From the NCBI GenBank assembly GCA_022605955.1, contig JAKCOZ010000032.1, positions 7,874,001 through 7,938,000 of the forward strand: 64,000 bases of DNA, written 5' to 3'. Origin of the DNA: Rallus limicola (lineage: Eukaryota > Chordata > Aves > Gruiformes > Rallidae). Each line of letters starts with the position of its first letter. Position 1 is the first letter of the stretch. The position numbers were made by a program, and so were the translations under genes. Shown here piece after piece: positions 23,992-34,875 of this stretch. Under the pieces are notes generated by a model. It was not told the origin of the DNA, ran no database searches, and was given only the letters and a program-made list of their open reading frames with translations.

Positions 23992-24024
23992 TTGTGAAGT
24001 CTCCTTCTCTGGAGATTCTGTGAA
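23992..24024 (+). mobile_element. Minute internally deleted CR1 scar
   Basis: GTGAAGTCTCCTTCTCTGGA, a CR1 3' UTR word seen in the type B and C copies here, is joined directly to the terminal TTCTGTGAA. The intervening 100-plus bases present in other copies are missing, implying an internal deletion. Confidence 0.5.
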
Positions 24025-24458
24025 AGATCCTAAAATAAGGCTAAAGAGACTACAGCGTGGCTTCGCTGTCATGGTCCAGTTGTTCTTTCTGTTAGTGGCA
24101 TGTATTGTAAATTAATGACTCTCCTATTCTTTCTTCTGTCACTGAAGCTTTTGGTTGAGCCTGTAGACTGTGTGGGTCTAAATATGAAAACACTTGATGT
24201 TTGACAGCTTCTGTCGTGCCAGTGGGGTTGCTGGCTTCAGTTTTCCTCTTAACATTCCTGTTCCTAAATCACCTCACCATGCACTCCCTGTGCTGGCATG
24301 GCAATCCTTCCCTTGTCAATCCAGGATCCGCTTGTGCTGAGGGAATCTGTGGTTGATACTCTATTTGCTTTGCACAGAAGATTAGAGGAGGCAGAAAGAG
24401 GTCACGGATGGATGCCAGCACTGGCTCTTGGTGGGTTTTACTCCAGTGGTGCCTAAAT

Positions 24459-24740
24459 TTTTTCAGTGGTCTGTGGGGACAGGACAAGGGGCGATGGCCT
24501 CAAGTTGGAGCACCAGGAGTTCCACACCAATATGGGGAAAAATCTCTTCCCAGTGAGGGTGAGGGATCCCTGGGACAAGCTGCCCAGGGGGGTGTGGAGT
24601 CTCCTTCTTTGGAGATATTCAAGCTCCATCTGGATGCTGACCTGAGCGACCTGTCTTAGGGACCTTGCTTTGGCAGGAGGGTTGGACTCGATGAGCTCTG
24701 GAGCTCCCTTCCAACCCCTGTGATTCTGGGATTCTGTGAA
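24459..24740 (+). mobile_element. CR1 fragment, type B
   Basis: Contains TCTGTGGGGACAGGACAAGG, TTGGAGCACCAGGAGTTCCA and GTGGAGTCTCCTTCTTTGGA. It ends GGTTGGACTCGATGAGCTCT and ATTCTGGGATTCTGTGAATC. Its body is nearly the same as the inner element at 63284-63790. Confidence 0.95.
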
Positions 24741-25193
24741 TCACATGCTGTGTAGCATCACGCAGACTTCTTCAAAGTAGCACAGTATTGAGAAGCTGTC
24801 ACTGCTTGTGTGCAGCAACAAGGCATGAACATCCCAACCAGGGGATGGGAGCAAGTCTGGGCAGTGACTGGCCAGGCTGTACTGAGAGTGAGTGAGGGGT
24901 CCTGCATCAGTAACACAGGGGTAGGATTTGTGGGAGCAGAAGTGGGGTGGGGATAAGGTTGGAGACAGAGGTGCCAGCATGCGGATGTAACTTGGAGTTT
25001 AGGTTTGAGCAGGTGCTATAATGAGAGGGGACATGAGCTTTTAGGGGCCACTTTTTTGGAGGAGGAGAGCAGTGGGAAGAGAGTGTGGAGATGGGTGGGA
25101 GCCCTCAGTGATGGTACTCACTGCTGTGGGCAGTAGCAGAGCAAGCTGTGGTTTCAAAGTCTTGTTTTACTTTGTTCTGACACTCTCTGGGGG

Positions 25194-25241
<48 letters not shown>
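25194..25241. repeat. (TG)n(TA)n compound microsatellite
   Basis: About five TG units pass directly into about twenty TA units. A long alternating TA run is length-unstable and can form cruciforms. It creates artefactual open frames reading YIYIYI on either strand. Confidence 0.97.
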
Positions 25242-25246
<5 letters not shown>

Positions 25247-25380
25247 GGAAACAGAAAACCTTTACGTTCAGCCCACTGCAGAGAAGACAGATGTTTCCTC
25301 CCAGTAAGGGAAGCTTTCAGATGACAGATATTGCAGAGCACACCTCCTAAAAGAATTCAATCAGGTACCAATTAGCCCTA

Positions 25381-25480
25381 ATGAAAGAAGTTTAGCGTGG
25401 ATGTTTTCGGACGGAAGCGAGCGTTAGCCGCTGCAATCCCGCATTACGGGGCTTCGCCGTGAGAGGGTCAGAGGCGTAAT
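25381..25480. promoter_or_regulatory. CpG-rich islet, candidate regulatory element
   Basis: About eleven CpGs in 100 bases (for example GTTTTCGGACGGAAGCGAGC), in sequence that is otherwise only modestly GC-rich. It is preceded by homeodomain-type CCAATTAGCCCTAATGAAAG at 25368-25387. Too short for a classical island. Retained CpGs suggest selection or lack of germline methylation. Confidence 0.3.
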
Positions 25481-26769
25481 GGTTTGCAGCTGTTCTGGGC
25501 TCGTTTCCACTGTCAGTGTAAATACTGGGGATGAGTGCACCGGCTGGCTAGACTTTGGGCTGACCTAGACGGCTTCTGGAAATTCAGGATATGCCATTCT
25601 TAAAAGCCTCTTAATTTTTCCCATCCCACCCTGATTGAAAACATTCCTTATTCAGCCAAAATTGTGAAGGGTGGAGAGCAAAGGGTCCAGCTCAAGCTCC
25701 TTGTTGGGATCAGCGACCCATCTTAGCCAGGGCAGGAGCTGGCTGGCAGTGGGTCACAGCATCCTGCTGCATCAAATCACTCCAATCCTGGCATTTAGAA
25801 ATCCAAGGTAGTGTTCCCTGTCCCCCTCCCGATTTTCTTTAAAGCTCTGGAGTCGTATTCTGTTCCGGTGCTAGTACAGGGCCCTGCCAATTTGGCAACA
25901 ATTACCTTTATGCTGTCTCAAGAGCTGGCTCGTTACACAGATCTGTGACCAAAAAAAAGAGCTCTTAGGTGAAGCACTCGATCCGCTCTGGGGTGAGCAC
26001 ACATGGGTTGTAGGAGCGATACCTTTTGATGCATTCAGAGAACAGAGATTGTTTCCTGTTCAGAGAAGAAAACCCCAGCATTTTAAGGAAGGGATGCAGA
26101 TTGAACAGGGATTTGGTTGTAAAGAGAAAAAGAGTTTGAAATGAGCTCGGCCACGACAGCATCTACCAGCTTGGTGTTTGCTATTCAGCGTGGTGATGTT
26201 TTACCCACAAATGGGTGACAGAGGGAAAGTCGCAAGGGGTGTAGCTGATCATTTCTGGGGCTGATGGCCAGACTTGTTAATTTCTTGTTGTTTTTATAAA
26301 CTAGTAAATTCCGGGCTTGTATGTGTAAACAAGACCAGATTTGTGTTTGACAGGCTGTCTAAAAAGTGATTCATCCCGAAGGAAAACAAACGAGTCAGCC
26401 TTTGAGACAGGTTACCAGAGCACTGAGATCGCAGTGGTCATCTCCACTGGCTGAGGTGGATCCTCCTGGCTCTGGTGGAGCCTTTGGATGCTGAACTCCT
26501 AAAAGCCTGTGGGCCTGGATATGTCTCCAGAAACTTCTTAGAAATGTTCTCACCTTATTTCTGTGGTCGGGATGGAAGGTCCCCAGATCTGGCAGCGCAC
26601 ACCGGTGCTTTCAGTGCAGTGTGGGGATGTTGGTGTGTTAGGAAGCCCTGGGGGTGTCAGCCAGACCAGCTGCCCACGTGTGCTGACTGCTACCATGCAC
26701 TGCCTCGTGCTCTAAGCTGTGGCGACTTTGCCAGCCCTGTCCTTTATCCTACAGACTGAACTTAACCTC

Positions 26770-27110
26770 TAGAATTATATCGTGCCTCTGCAAGGGTTAC
26801 TCGCGCTGTACAGCTCAATCGAACAACGCGTGCTCTCCCCATCACTCCATTATGGCCATAGGGCCCAACCTCGGTGAAAAGCGACCCGGCAGCTTTTAAA
26901 CCCGCTTTCTGTTCTCTCCGCCGCACTGTGCGCCAGGCACGGGCGATTATCCATGAACACACCTGCCAGTTAACACCTCTGATATTATTGTCCCGCTGTG
27001 CTAATGAGGAAGAGAGAGTTAAGGCTTTGTACCTCATTTTCACCACGTGCAAGAGCTTTCGCTCGGGTGGGAACAATGCGCTCCCCAGGAGTGCCGCTGC
27101 CCCGGTGCTT
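26770..27110. promoter_or_regulatory. CpG-retaining block, candidate regulatory element
   Basis: Around two dozen CpGs by hand count in 340 bases at intermediate GC, together with a CACGTG E-box (27043-27048) and an AT-rich ACACCTCTGATATTATTG segment. Frames on both strands stay open for about 125 codons across it, but neither encodes anything recognisable. The combination fits an ultraconserved-type enhancer better than an exon. Confidence 0.35.
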
Positions 27111-29085
27111 GCCGCTGGCAACTGCTTTGATTCGGGCACAGGGAAATTGGCACCTCTCTTTTCTTTGAGAGTTCCTCCTCCCCATTTATTGCCAGTTTAT
27201 GTGGGAAATAGATTCAGCTGGCTGGAGTCAAAGGTAGGGTTTTCAATTAAAAAAAGGTAAATTTGTTTCCCCGTATTTAAATTATGCCTTTGAGGCATGA
27301 AAGGTCTACGCTGTGAGGTACTGAATAGGCTTCTCGATAGTGTTTGAGAATGGAGAGGACTGGGAAATATTTGTGAGTCTTGCTGCAAGTCGGAAAAACT
27401 TGGCAGCAGACTGCTACGTGGAGTTCTTCCCTGCTTGCTGCCAGGGTAGCCCTTAAACAAATAAAGAGGAGGACCAGTCAGACTGAAAAGTAGCTCTCCA
27501 CCCTGGTGTGGCATCTGTTGGGTTTTTGAGCCTCCTGGTAGGATGATTTGTTTCTTAGTCTTTCCTCCCTCTCTGGTCATCAGTGGAAGATTTGTGCTGG
27601 ATGGGGGCCTCTTACCCTGATGATTGGGGTGCAGCTCTAACCCTGGAGAAAGAGTATCATAGCTGCTCCTCTGAAGGCAGACAACATAAGAGCTTCCAGG
27701 TCAGGGGAGCAGAGGAAGAGGGAAGACAGGCAGGAAGCCTCAGTGTGCCAGTCTGGGCAGTTGCCTGGCTCATGATGTAAGGTGGTCTGAAACCTTCACA
27801 AGGTCACAGTGACCCTCTCTGACTCTGTGTGGACCATCGCAGAGCGGTTCAAGGTGAGGGTACTGCTCCAGCTGTGCCCTCCACTTTGTGTCAGGAGGGC
27901 TCTACAGAGGCGCTAGTCCAGCCAACAAAGCATCTCTCCTTGGTAGTGCCACCCTCCTCACAGCTGTGGTGTTGGTTTTAGGGCCAAAATCTGTCAGTCG
28001 ATTAGCAGTTCCCAAAGGGCATCTTGGAAACGGACAAACAGTACAACAATGGAGCAGCTTTAGAGGGTGATTGTTCAGGTGCTCAGTGGTGGGAGCGAAG
28101 AGGTGGCCAAGGATGCAGCCCAGGGGGCACTGTGCATGGTGTCTCTGGCGGACACCCGTACTGTGGTCCCCATCCCAAGGCATGGACCAGCAGTGGACTG
28201 GGCAAGACCTAGCAGCCAAAAATCCCAGAGAAAAACACTCCAGAAAATCTTGAGGGACGCCAGTGCCATGTGATCTCATGAGCTCCCCCAGGCTTTGCTG
28301 CTGTTTGGGCTGCCAGGTGTGACAGCAGCAAGCTGATATTTCTCTGCCCTCTCGCTAGGTAGACACCAGCTTCTGTCCCTTGGGAGAGGTGCACTCATTC
28401 TGTAGCCCATGTGTATGGCACAGCCCAGACCTTCTGTTTGTTTTTCACCCCATGTTTGGGCATGATTTTGGGGATGTCTGCAAGTGCCATAAGCAGCTTA
28501 AAACAATGTGAGTTGCTTGTTCCATTACTGGAATCACATCCCAGACCCCACCAGCTCCCCAATATAATTTACAACTAAAAATAATTTATTTATTCCCCAA
28601 AATGGGAAGTGTTGCAAGAATATCAATAGAATGCTAGAAAACAAGAGTGCCCATGTGTATCTGAGTGTGTTCAAAAGGACCTTTTTGCCTCAAAACTCTG
28701 AGCCAAAACCTCAGCATCTTGAAGTTTTGTTATTTCTTGGGTAGAGCTGATTTTATTGTTTGGGGGGTTTTGAGATAGGCTTTCACCACATGGTATTGTG
28801 TACTTACTTTTGGTGTGTAAAAGAGTGGCCTTAAACTTGACAGCAGGAACTATTTCATAAAGATCCACACGATGTAGTAGCCTTCTTTCCTGCCTCAATT
28901 ATCAAAGAAACCTCCGATGCAAATCTGCTGCCCCTTAAAAAAATATAATGCACTTTACTCCACAAAAGCCATTACTTGTAGTTGTTTGACCCAAATGCTT
29001 TTTTTGCTTTTTATCAGCTTCTTGAGACTAGAATTTGTCTGGTTTGCTTACATTGTGCCTTGCGTTTTTGTTTGGTTTGGGTTGA

Positions 29086-29436
29086 TTTGCCTGGAGAAGA
29101 GGAGGCTGAGGGGAGACCTTATCACTGCCTACACTGACCTGACAGGAGGGTGCAGAGAGGTGGGCAATGGTCTCTTCAGCCAGGGGACAGGAGATGGGAC
29201 AAGGGGAAATGGCCTCAAGACCAGGACAGGTTTAGATTAGATATTAGGAAAAAGTTCTTTACTGAAAGAGTTGTGGGGATGTGGAACAGGCTGCCCAGGG
29301 AGGCGGCTGAGTCACCATCCCTGGATGTGTTTATAAAAAGGGTAGATGCGGTACTTCAGAGATATGGTTTAGCATAGGACAGGAATGATTGGACTTGATG
29401 ATCTTAAAGGTCTTTTCCAACCTAGTGATTCTGTGA
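29086..29436 (+). mobile_element. CR1 fragment, type A
   Basis: Starts at the ORF2 word CTGGAGAAGAGGAGGCTGAG and runs through GATGGGACAAGGGGAAATGG to the type A tail GGTCTTTTCCAACCTAGTGA and TTCTGTGATT. Compared with 52300-52757 it lacks a few bases where the AGCTGTGTCAGGG segment should be (about 29218). Confidence 0.95.
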
Positions 29437-31739
29437 TTTTATTGTTTGGCTATTTTTCCCAGAATTGTGAAAAATTTGTGTTCCTGAATTACCAGATTAA
29501 ATTTTTCGACCACGCTACAGCCTTTAAAAGCTGTAAAATACAAAGAATTGGAATAAGCTGGCTTTTCCAACGGTGCACTGAGTGCTAGGATAGAGACAAA
29601 ACATGGGTAACCAAAAAATATGTGCCTTGTTCCGCTTCTCAATGTGGTCTCTGCCACGGCTGCCCTCCAAACATTCTGGCCAGGCTCACCTTGAAGAGCT
29701 TGAGTGATTCGGTTTCGCTCCAAAAATGTTGAACTTCTTTTAAACCAGTTTTGGTAATCTTGATGGATTTGCAAGAAAAAAAAGGCTTACAGGGTTGAGT
29801 AGGAATGCATTCCTCAGTTATACATTGCTTCGCTCGGATTTTTCACAGAAACAGATGAAACTTAAATTCCAGAGCATGATGCTAATGAAAGCGATAGTCT
29901 AGTCACAAAAGTGGGTTGGTTTCCCCCACCATCCCCTCCCCACCCCCCCTCCTGACCATGTCTCTCATTCCAATCGATGTTTATTTGTATTGCTGTCTGA
30001 ATTGGTTTTGGACGCTGACCTTATGATGTTTTCCCAAGTTGAGACCTCACCAAGTGAAATATGGTTTCCTCAGACCGACAAAGGAAACGAATTAGCTGGG
30101 ACCGGTTATTTAGATCGCGTTGTGCAACAAAACTAAAGGGAAAAGTTGTTGGCGCAGCTCCAGGCCAGCTGTGGCTCATCGGACAGAGCTGACTCAGAGG
30201 ATATCAGACAGTCCGTGCTGGAGGATGCTGCGCATGGTGATGGGGTGGTTTGGAAAAGGCTCCTGGCTTGTTTTTAAGGGGGGGTGGGAGAGGAGAAATA
30301 GTACAAAGCCAAGATGCTTCTCGCCTAGTTCAGAATAACCTGTGTGATGCAGGGACCCACAGGTTGAAGTGTGTAATTACAATGCTGCCCAGTAATAGCC
30401 TGTGCCTGAGCTGCACCGGCTAAAGCTTGGAGGGGACCCGCCTCAGGACTTGGGCTGTAAAAGTGGCTACGATTGCTGGACGCCACAGTCTGTTGTGCTT
30501 CCAGCTGCAGCTGGCTGAAACCATCCCTAAAAATAGATGCTGGCCTGTGAGTCACAAATTACGAGTCTGAGAAGAAATTAGATTAATAGTCCTCTGCATT
30601 GAGTGTTTTGGAAGCCTTCCCCTAGACGTATTTTGGGGAGAGCATCCCTGTCCCAGCCCTGCATGGGTACCATTGGTACTCAGCATAGCTCTGTCCCTGT
30701 GTGATGGGTACAGTAATAGGGATTTGGAGAGAAAATTCTTATAGGTGACTATTTCCATAGACAATCTCCATTCCCACTTCTCCCTCCCTTTAGGACTCTG
30801 CCTGAGATGCTGCTTTTGATGAGGGTTAAAACTGTTTTTCTTTGTTTGTAAAATTCAAACTCTTAAAGAAATTCACCTCCATTGCTCTACAACATACTGT
30901 GGCTTTTTGGCAGAGGATCTAAGAGTGGGACTCCCTTTGTTTGGGACGCTGGGTTGATTGAGCTTGTTAGGTGTTTGCCACTTTTGTTTGTTCCACTTCA
31001 TTTGAAAAGGACAGTGGCAGGGTTGAATCACAGAATCAGCAGCTTGCCCCTCTCTCAGGCGCATGATGTTCTACGCAGAGCCCCTTCTGTTGGCCTTGGC
31101 AGGACCAGCGACTGGAAAGGGAGGGGGGATTAGCTGCTGGAGTAACTACACTGCTTTCTGGGAAAAAGTTAGCATGAAAAATACTGAGCCCAAGCCTCAG
31201 GCCTGTGGAAAGAAGCCTGGCAGCTTCCTTAGGAAACCGAGCGCTTTCTAAGAACAAACAGAAAGCTTCTAACCCCCTTCTCTTCTGATCAATACCAGCG
31301 TTGGTGACAGTGGTTTCATTCTCTCTGCTTGCGTAGCATCTCTGATGTTCTCCTTGCCCCACTCTGTCATGCTCAGGGCTGCTGGCGTCCCACCTTCCCA
31401 GCACAGTGGCTGCAGCAGCAGCCCTGGTGAGCCAGGCACCCTTTGCTGAGCTCTGCTGGCTCGTGCCTTGGCGGAGCTGTGATTTCTGCACGGGGCTTTC
31501 CGAGGCTTCCCAAAGGAGACCTAAGCTTATGATTCAGATCTGGGGTGTGACAGGCTTCCCTTCATCCAGATTCCAGGCTGGATTTAAAATAGCTCGTAGC
31601 TTAGCAGCTCGGCTTGGTTTTTCTTTCCTCTTTTGGTTTGAGACATTCATATTCAGGTCCTTCCTATGGAAGCTAGGAAGATGAGATGGATGTGTTCGGG
31701 AGCTGTTTGTTTAGCTTGGGTACCACAGTACATTTGTTT

Positions 31740-32100
31740 TCCCGTCAGTATATGAAGGGATTAGATAAATATGCAACCGGTTTGTGAGAACACAGTTCTG
31801 TTTCCCGAAGCCGTCGTGAGGATCTTCTACTCTCCTTCCTATGCGAAGTGACACCATAGCTGGAATTCCCATTAAAGGAAATATCCAGCGTGGCATAATC
31901 TCCTTCACCGCTGCGGCCGTATTTACTGTTCTTAATGACAGCGGTGCCGTATCTGCGGCTCAGTTTCGCGGCTCTCCGCGTGCGTTGAGCGTACAATTTC
32001 CTGTTGCACATGAGCTGGCAAAAATCGAGCCGATGTTTTTCACACAGCGTGGGTTTTATTCACCAATATCCACATGAGACACCGGATTTACCGACAGAAA
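31740..32100. promoter_or_regulatory. CpG-retaining element at moderate GC
   Basis: About 24 CpGs by hand count in 360 bases with GC near one half, giving roughly no CpG depletion without being GC-rich. It includes TTTCGCGGCTCTCCGCGTGC and is flanked by AT-rich words such as GATTAGATAAATATGC. No CR1 is nearby. Open frames exist on both strands (minus 31745-32011, plus 31841-32077) but have no recognisable domain. Best guess is a strongly constrained, unmethylated enhancer. Confidence 0.4.
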
Positions 32101-32326
32101 GTTTCAGAAGGACACCTTGCTTCCCCCCAAACCTGGAGGAATTGAAAGCGCTGAGGAAAGAGACAGGCGTTCCTCTCCCTCACCGTGACACCTTTGGCAC
32201 TGTCAATAAAGCCCTGCTAATTCCTAATAGTTTCCAGGTCCGGCCAATAGCGAGAAGCAGGGCATGCCCTCACTTCACCCAGTTAACCTCTGGCAGGGCC
32301 TCAGAGATGACCATCGGTAATTTTTA

Positions 32327-32349
32327 ATCTGAGGGGATCCCCCTCAGAT
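32327..32349. repeat. 23-bp near-perfect palindrome
   Basis: ATCTGAGGGG, then ATC, then CCCCTCAGAT: a ten-base inverted repeat around a three-base centre that includes a BamHI-like GGATCC core. It could be a dimeric protein-binding site or chance. Confidence 0.8.
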
Positions 32350-32739
32350 GGTCCCACCTTGCAGAAGCCAGTTCGCCTTGGGGCCTTCCGAGGTCACCGC
32401 TGCAGCTTTTGAAAGAGGATGTGGGAAGCGCAGCAATGGTATTTTGTCTACTAGACCCTGAGAAAGGGTGGGGTTGGACTTCTAGAAGTCCAGATGCTGT
32501 TTCTGAGAGGAGGAAGCAAAGTCAGGGAGAGACAGGAGCTCACGTAGGAGCCTCTTGCAAGGGGAAAGTGGGGAAGGGATGGTGAACGGAGAGAAGGGGT
32601 ACAGCCTGAAGCTGCTTCCCATCCTATTCACAGCGTGGCCCTTCTGCCGGCACTCACTCGGAGGTTTGGTGTCGCAAGGAAGAATTCCAGACGCATTACT
32701 CATTTATGTTAGAGTCTGCTTGACCTGATACTGTAAAGC

Positions 32740-33420
32740 TGGGAAAACAGACTTGAAACAAAGGGGCCAGACACGAGCGAGCAGAGCGGTAATGACTTTA
32801 CAGTAAACCGCGTCGTCTCGAAGAGGTTAATAATGTGCTCCTATTTTACTGAATGTATTAAAACTCTTAGTTAAATATTGTATGTTACTGGAAGGGAAAT
32901 AAAATTTTATTTAAAGTGGGAGCGCTTTAATTTTATCACGTTTCCTTTGATTTCCTCAAAGTCTCCAAAATTGATTTTACAAGACTTTCAAGGCGGATGG
33001 TGTATTTATAGTTTTGCTAGGTTTGCTGCTGGAAAACAAAGTGAGCAAGGCTCCACAATTACCATCATTGAAGAACCGAGCCCTGCCAGAACTTACACAT
33101 GTGCAACTGAACGCCTGTGAGTATTCTCCGTGCGCTAACTCCAGCTACTCACATGAGTAAAATTAAGAGTAGCTTAACTGCGTGCAGGTATTGTTTCCTC
33201 AAAATTAAGTAATTTGGTTTTGGAGGCTGTGCGAAGACCTGGTGTTATGCAGCTCCCATGACCCCTGAAATAAGAAAGCATTGTAAAGACTTCATAAAAA
33301 TGACTTCTTTTGTTAAAACATTACTGAGACGAGTGCTCCCCTCCCCGCTCCGATCGATGTAATCTGAGCGTTACATCATTTCATCTAATAGAGCTGCGCG
33401 TTTATGTACTTTTTCTGTGC
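32740..33420. promoter_or_regulatory. Candidate conserved non-coding element, AT-rich
   Basis: A CpG cluster (ACACGAGCGAGCAGAGCGGT and TAAACCGCGTCGTCTCGAAG, 32771-32824) leads into long AT-rich sequence with many TTAA/TAAT words (32825-33300). A second CpG cluster follows near 33340-33365 (CTCCGATCGATG). No repeats and no coding signal. Proposed as regulatory on composition only. Confidence 0.3.
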
Positions 33421-34344
33421 AGAGCCATATGAAATGAAAACTAATGAGGTTCAAAAGGTTTCTGAACGTTTCCAAAAATGGGAGGGGGAGGGGAAAGTAG
33501 TTTCATTTCAGTTTCCCATCTGGAAACTGCCGGAATTGAGGAGGGAAGGGCTCTTTACTTTTTTCCACAAGATCCTCTTGAGATCTCTTGTTACTGTGAA
33601 TTCACCCTCAAGGACCTGCAGAGAAGGGTCTATTCCCAGATGTTTTCCCAACCTGCCTTTTGGGACAGACCCCTGGGAATTTTCACACTTGCTTTCTGCT
33701 AGCACAGGTTTTGTGCCGGGTACGAATCCCACCTCACAGATGGGGCTGAGATGGAGCAACAGCTGGCTGGCAGCGCAGGGCAGGGCTGTGTGGAGGCAGC
33801 AGCGCATCCCTGGCTCCACACCTGGGCTGTCACAGCCTGCTGGTGTCCTTCACCTTCCTCCCTTGGGCCCCAAGGGTGGTTGCCATAGATATGTTTCCCC
33901 CCCTCCCCATCCTGCTTGTTGTTTGGGCTCATATCCTTCGTGCGGCCTCGGTGTTGGATCCTTTGCAGTTGTTTCAGCCAAGACTACGTTCACTTCTTTG
34001 CAATGAAACAGTTTTCACCCGTAAGCGGTTGAGGGTCCAGTTAGAGGCAGCCTTCTTTCCTGAGTGACATTCCCACCTGCTCTTTAATTCTCATGCATCC
34101 TCTCCTGATGAAAAGCGCTTTCTGGGACACCTCGTCAGGCCACTGCCTGTTCCCCGCTTACGGGGCAGGAGTTCTCCGATGACGGGTCTGCCATTTCAGA
34201 CGGAATTAATTACTCTATTTAACAGCTGCCAGCTCCCTGGGGTGGCTAACTTTTAATAACTCTCTCACTTTCTGTAAGATGGCTGGGGGGGAGGGGGGTG
34301 GATTGTGCTGCAGCTCTGGCTCCTGGGAGCCTTTTTTCTTTCAG

Positions 34345-34437
34345 TTATGACACCCAGGCCTCTCAAAGCATTTACACGGAGGGTGCTTGTGAACTACTTG
34401 TGACAGGTTCCCCTGGATATCGCCAAGATCCTTTCAG
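34345..34437 (+). other. Candidate 93-bp exon (weak)
   Basis: The acceptor-like CCTTTTTTCTTTCAG ends at 34344 and CTTTCAG|GTGTAT, a moderate donor, follows 34437. The 93 bases are open in the frame beginning at 34346 (YDTQASQS... to ...GYRQDPF). Both junctions fall in phase 2, so the exon would be symmetric. I recognise no family, no partner exon is visible, and thirty open codons occur often by chance. Confidence 0.15.
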
Positions 34438-34822
34438 GTGTATATTTTACAGGATGATGGTTGGGTTTTGGGGATAGCTCAAAGTTTGGGGGTCAGAACT
34501 GGCTATCTTTAAAGTTGTTCTGGATTTTGGAGCTTGGTGGCAGGAGTCCACCCTTCCTCTGTGGATCCCAGCCCACCCTTCAGGCATCCCAGCGTTATCC
34601 CAGGTCAGAAAAAGCTGTTTCAAGTCTTGAAGCAAACAAAATGCTTTTCCCCCCTTGCAGCCTTTCCTACTGTATACGGACTTCTGCAGAGGCTGGCGGG
34701 GGCAGGAGGGAATGGGGAAACAACCCAGGGGCAGGGGGACCACCAAGGAAACACAGGATTTTTCCCAGCCTGCCTGCAGTGGACGGAAGCACTCTGCCTG
34801 CTGCCTGTCTCTCTGCCGAAGT

Positions 34823-34875
34823 TGGGGGGGGGTGAAACGGGGGGGTGGGGGGTGGGGGGTGGAGGGCGGGGCCGG
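34823..34875 (+). repeat. G-rich tract, strong G-quadruplex motif
   Basis: G runs of six to ten separated by TGAAAC, T, T, TGGA and C, continuing into GGGCGGGGCC. On the plus strand there are at least six runs of three or more G with short loops. Probable assembly weak point. Confidence 0.9.

Larger units (their letters stand above)
21110..24458. other. Non-coding unique sequence
   Basis: No supported coding gene. The stretch holds a possible non-coding exon bounded by strong splice signals (23055-23360), a G-rich tract at 23183-23197 and a tiny CR1 scar at 23992. Sequence at 23490-23830 is AT-rich with retained CpGs (TCAGTCGTCGGAGTGG) and could be regulatory. Confidence 0.5.
24741..29085. 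other. Non-coding sequence with two CpG-rich islets
   Basis: No supported gene. Contains a TG/TA microsatellite (25194), CpG-rich islets at 25381-25480 and 26770-27110, and unremarkable sequence at 27780-28400. In that last part several overlapping open frames were inspected and rejected as a retrogene. AT-rich sequence follows at 28550-28990. Confidence 0.5.

Noticed and set aside
25072..25350. Open frames with YIYIYI repeats on both strands
   Set aside because: Produced entirely by the TA microsatellite.
27780..28400. Possible processed retrogene
   Set aside because: Several frames read well for short stretches, but no reading gives a known protein. There is no poly-A tail and frames change without a consistent ancestral sequence.
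33404..34006. 200-codon open frame, plus strand
   Set aside because: Proline/glycine-rich low-information sequence crossing unremarkable DNA, overlapped by open frames on the other strand. No recognisable family.
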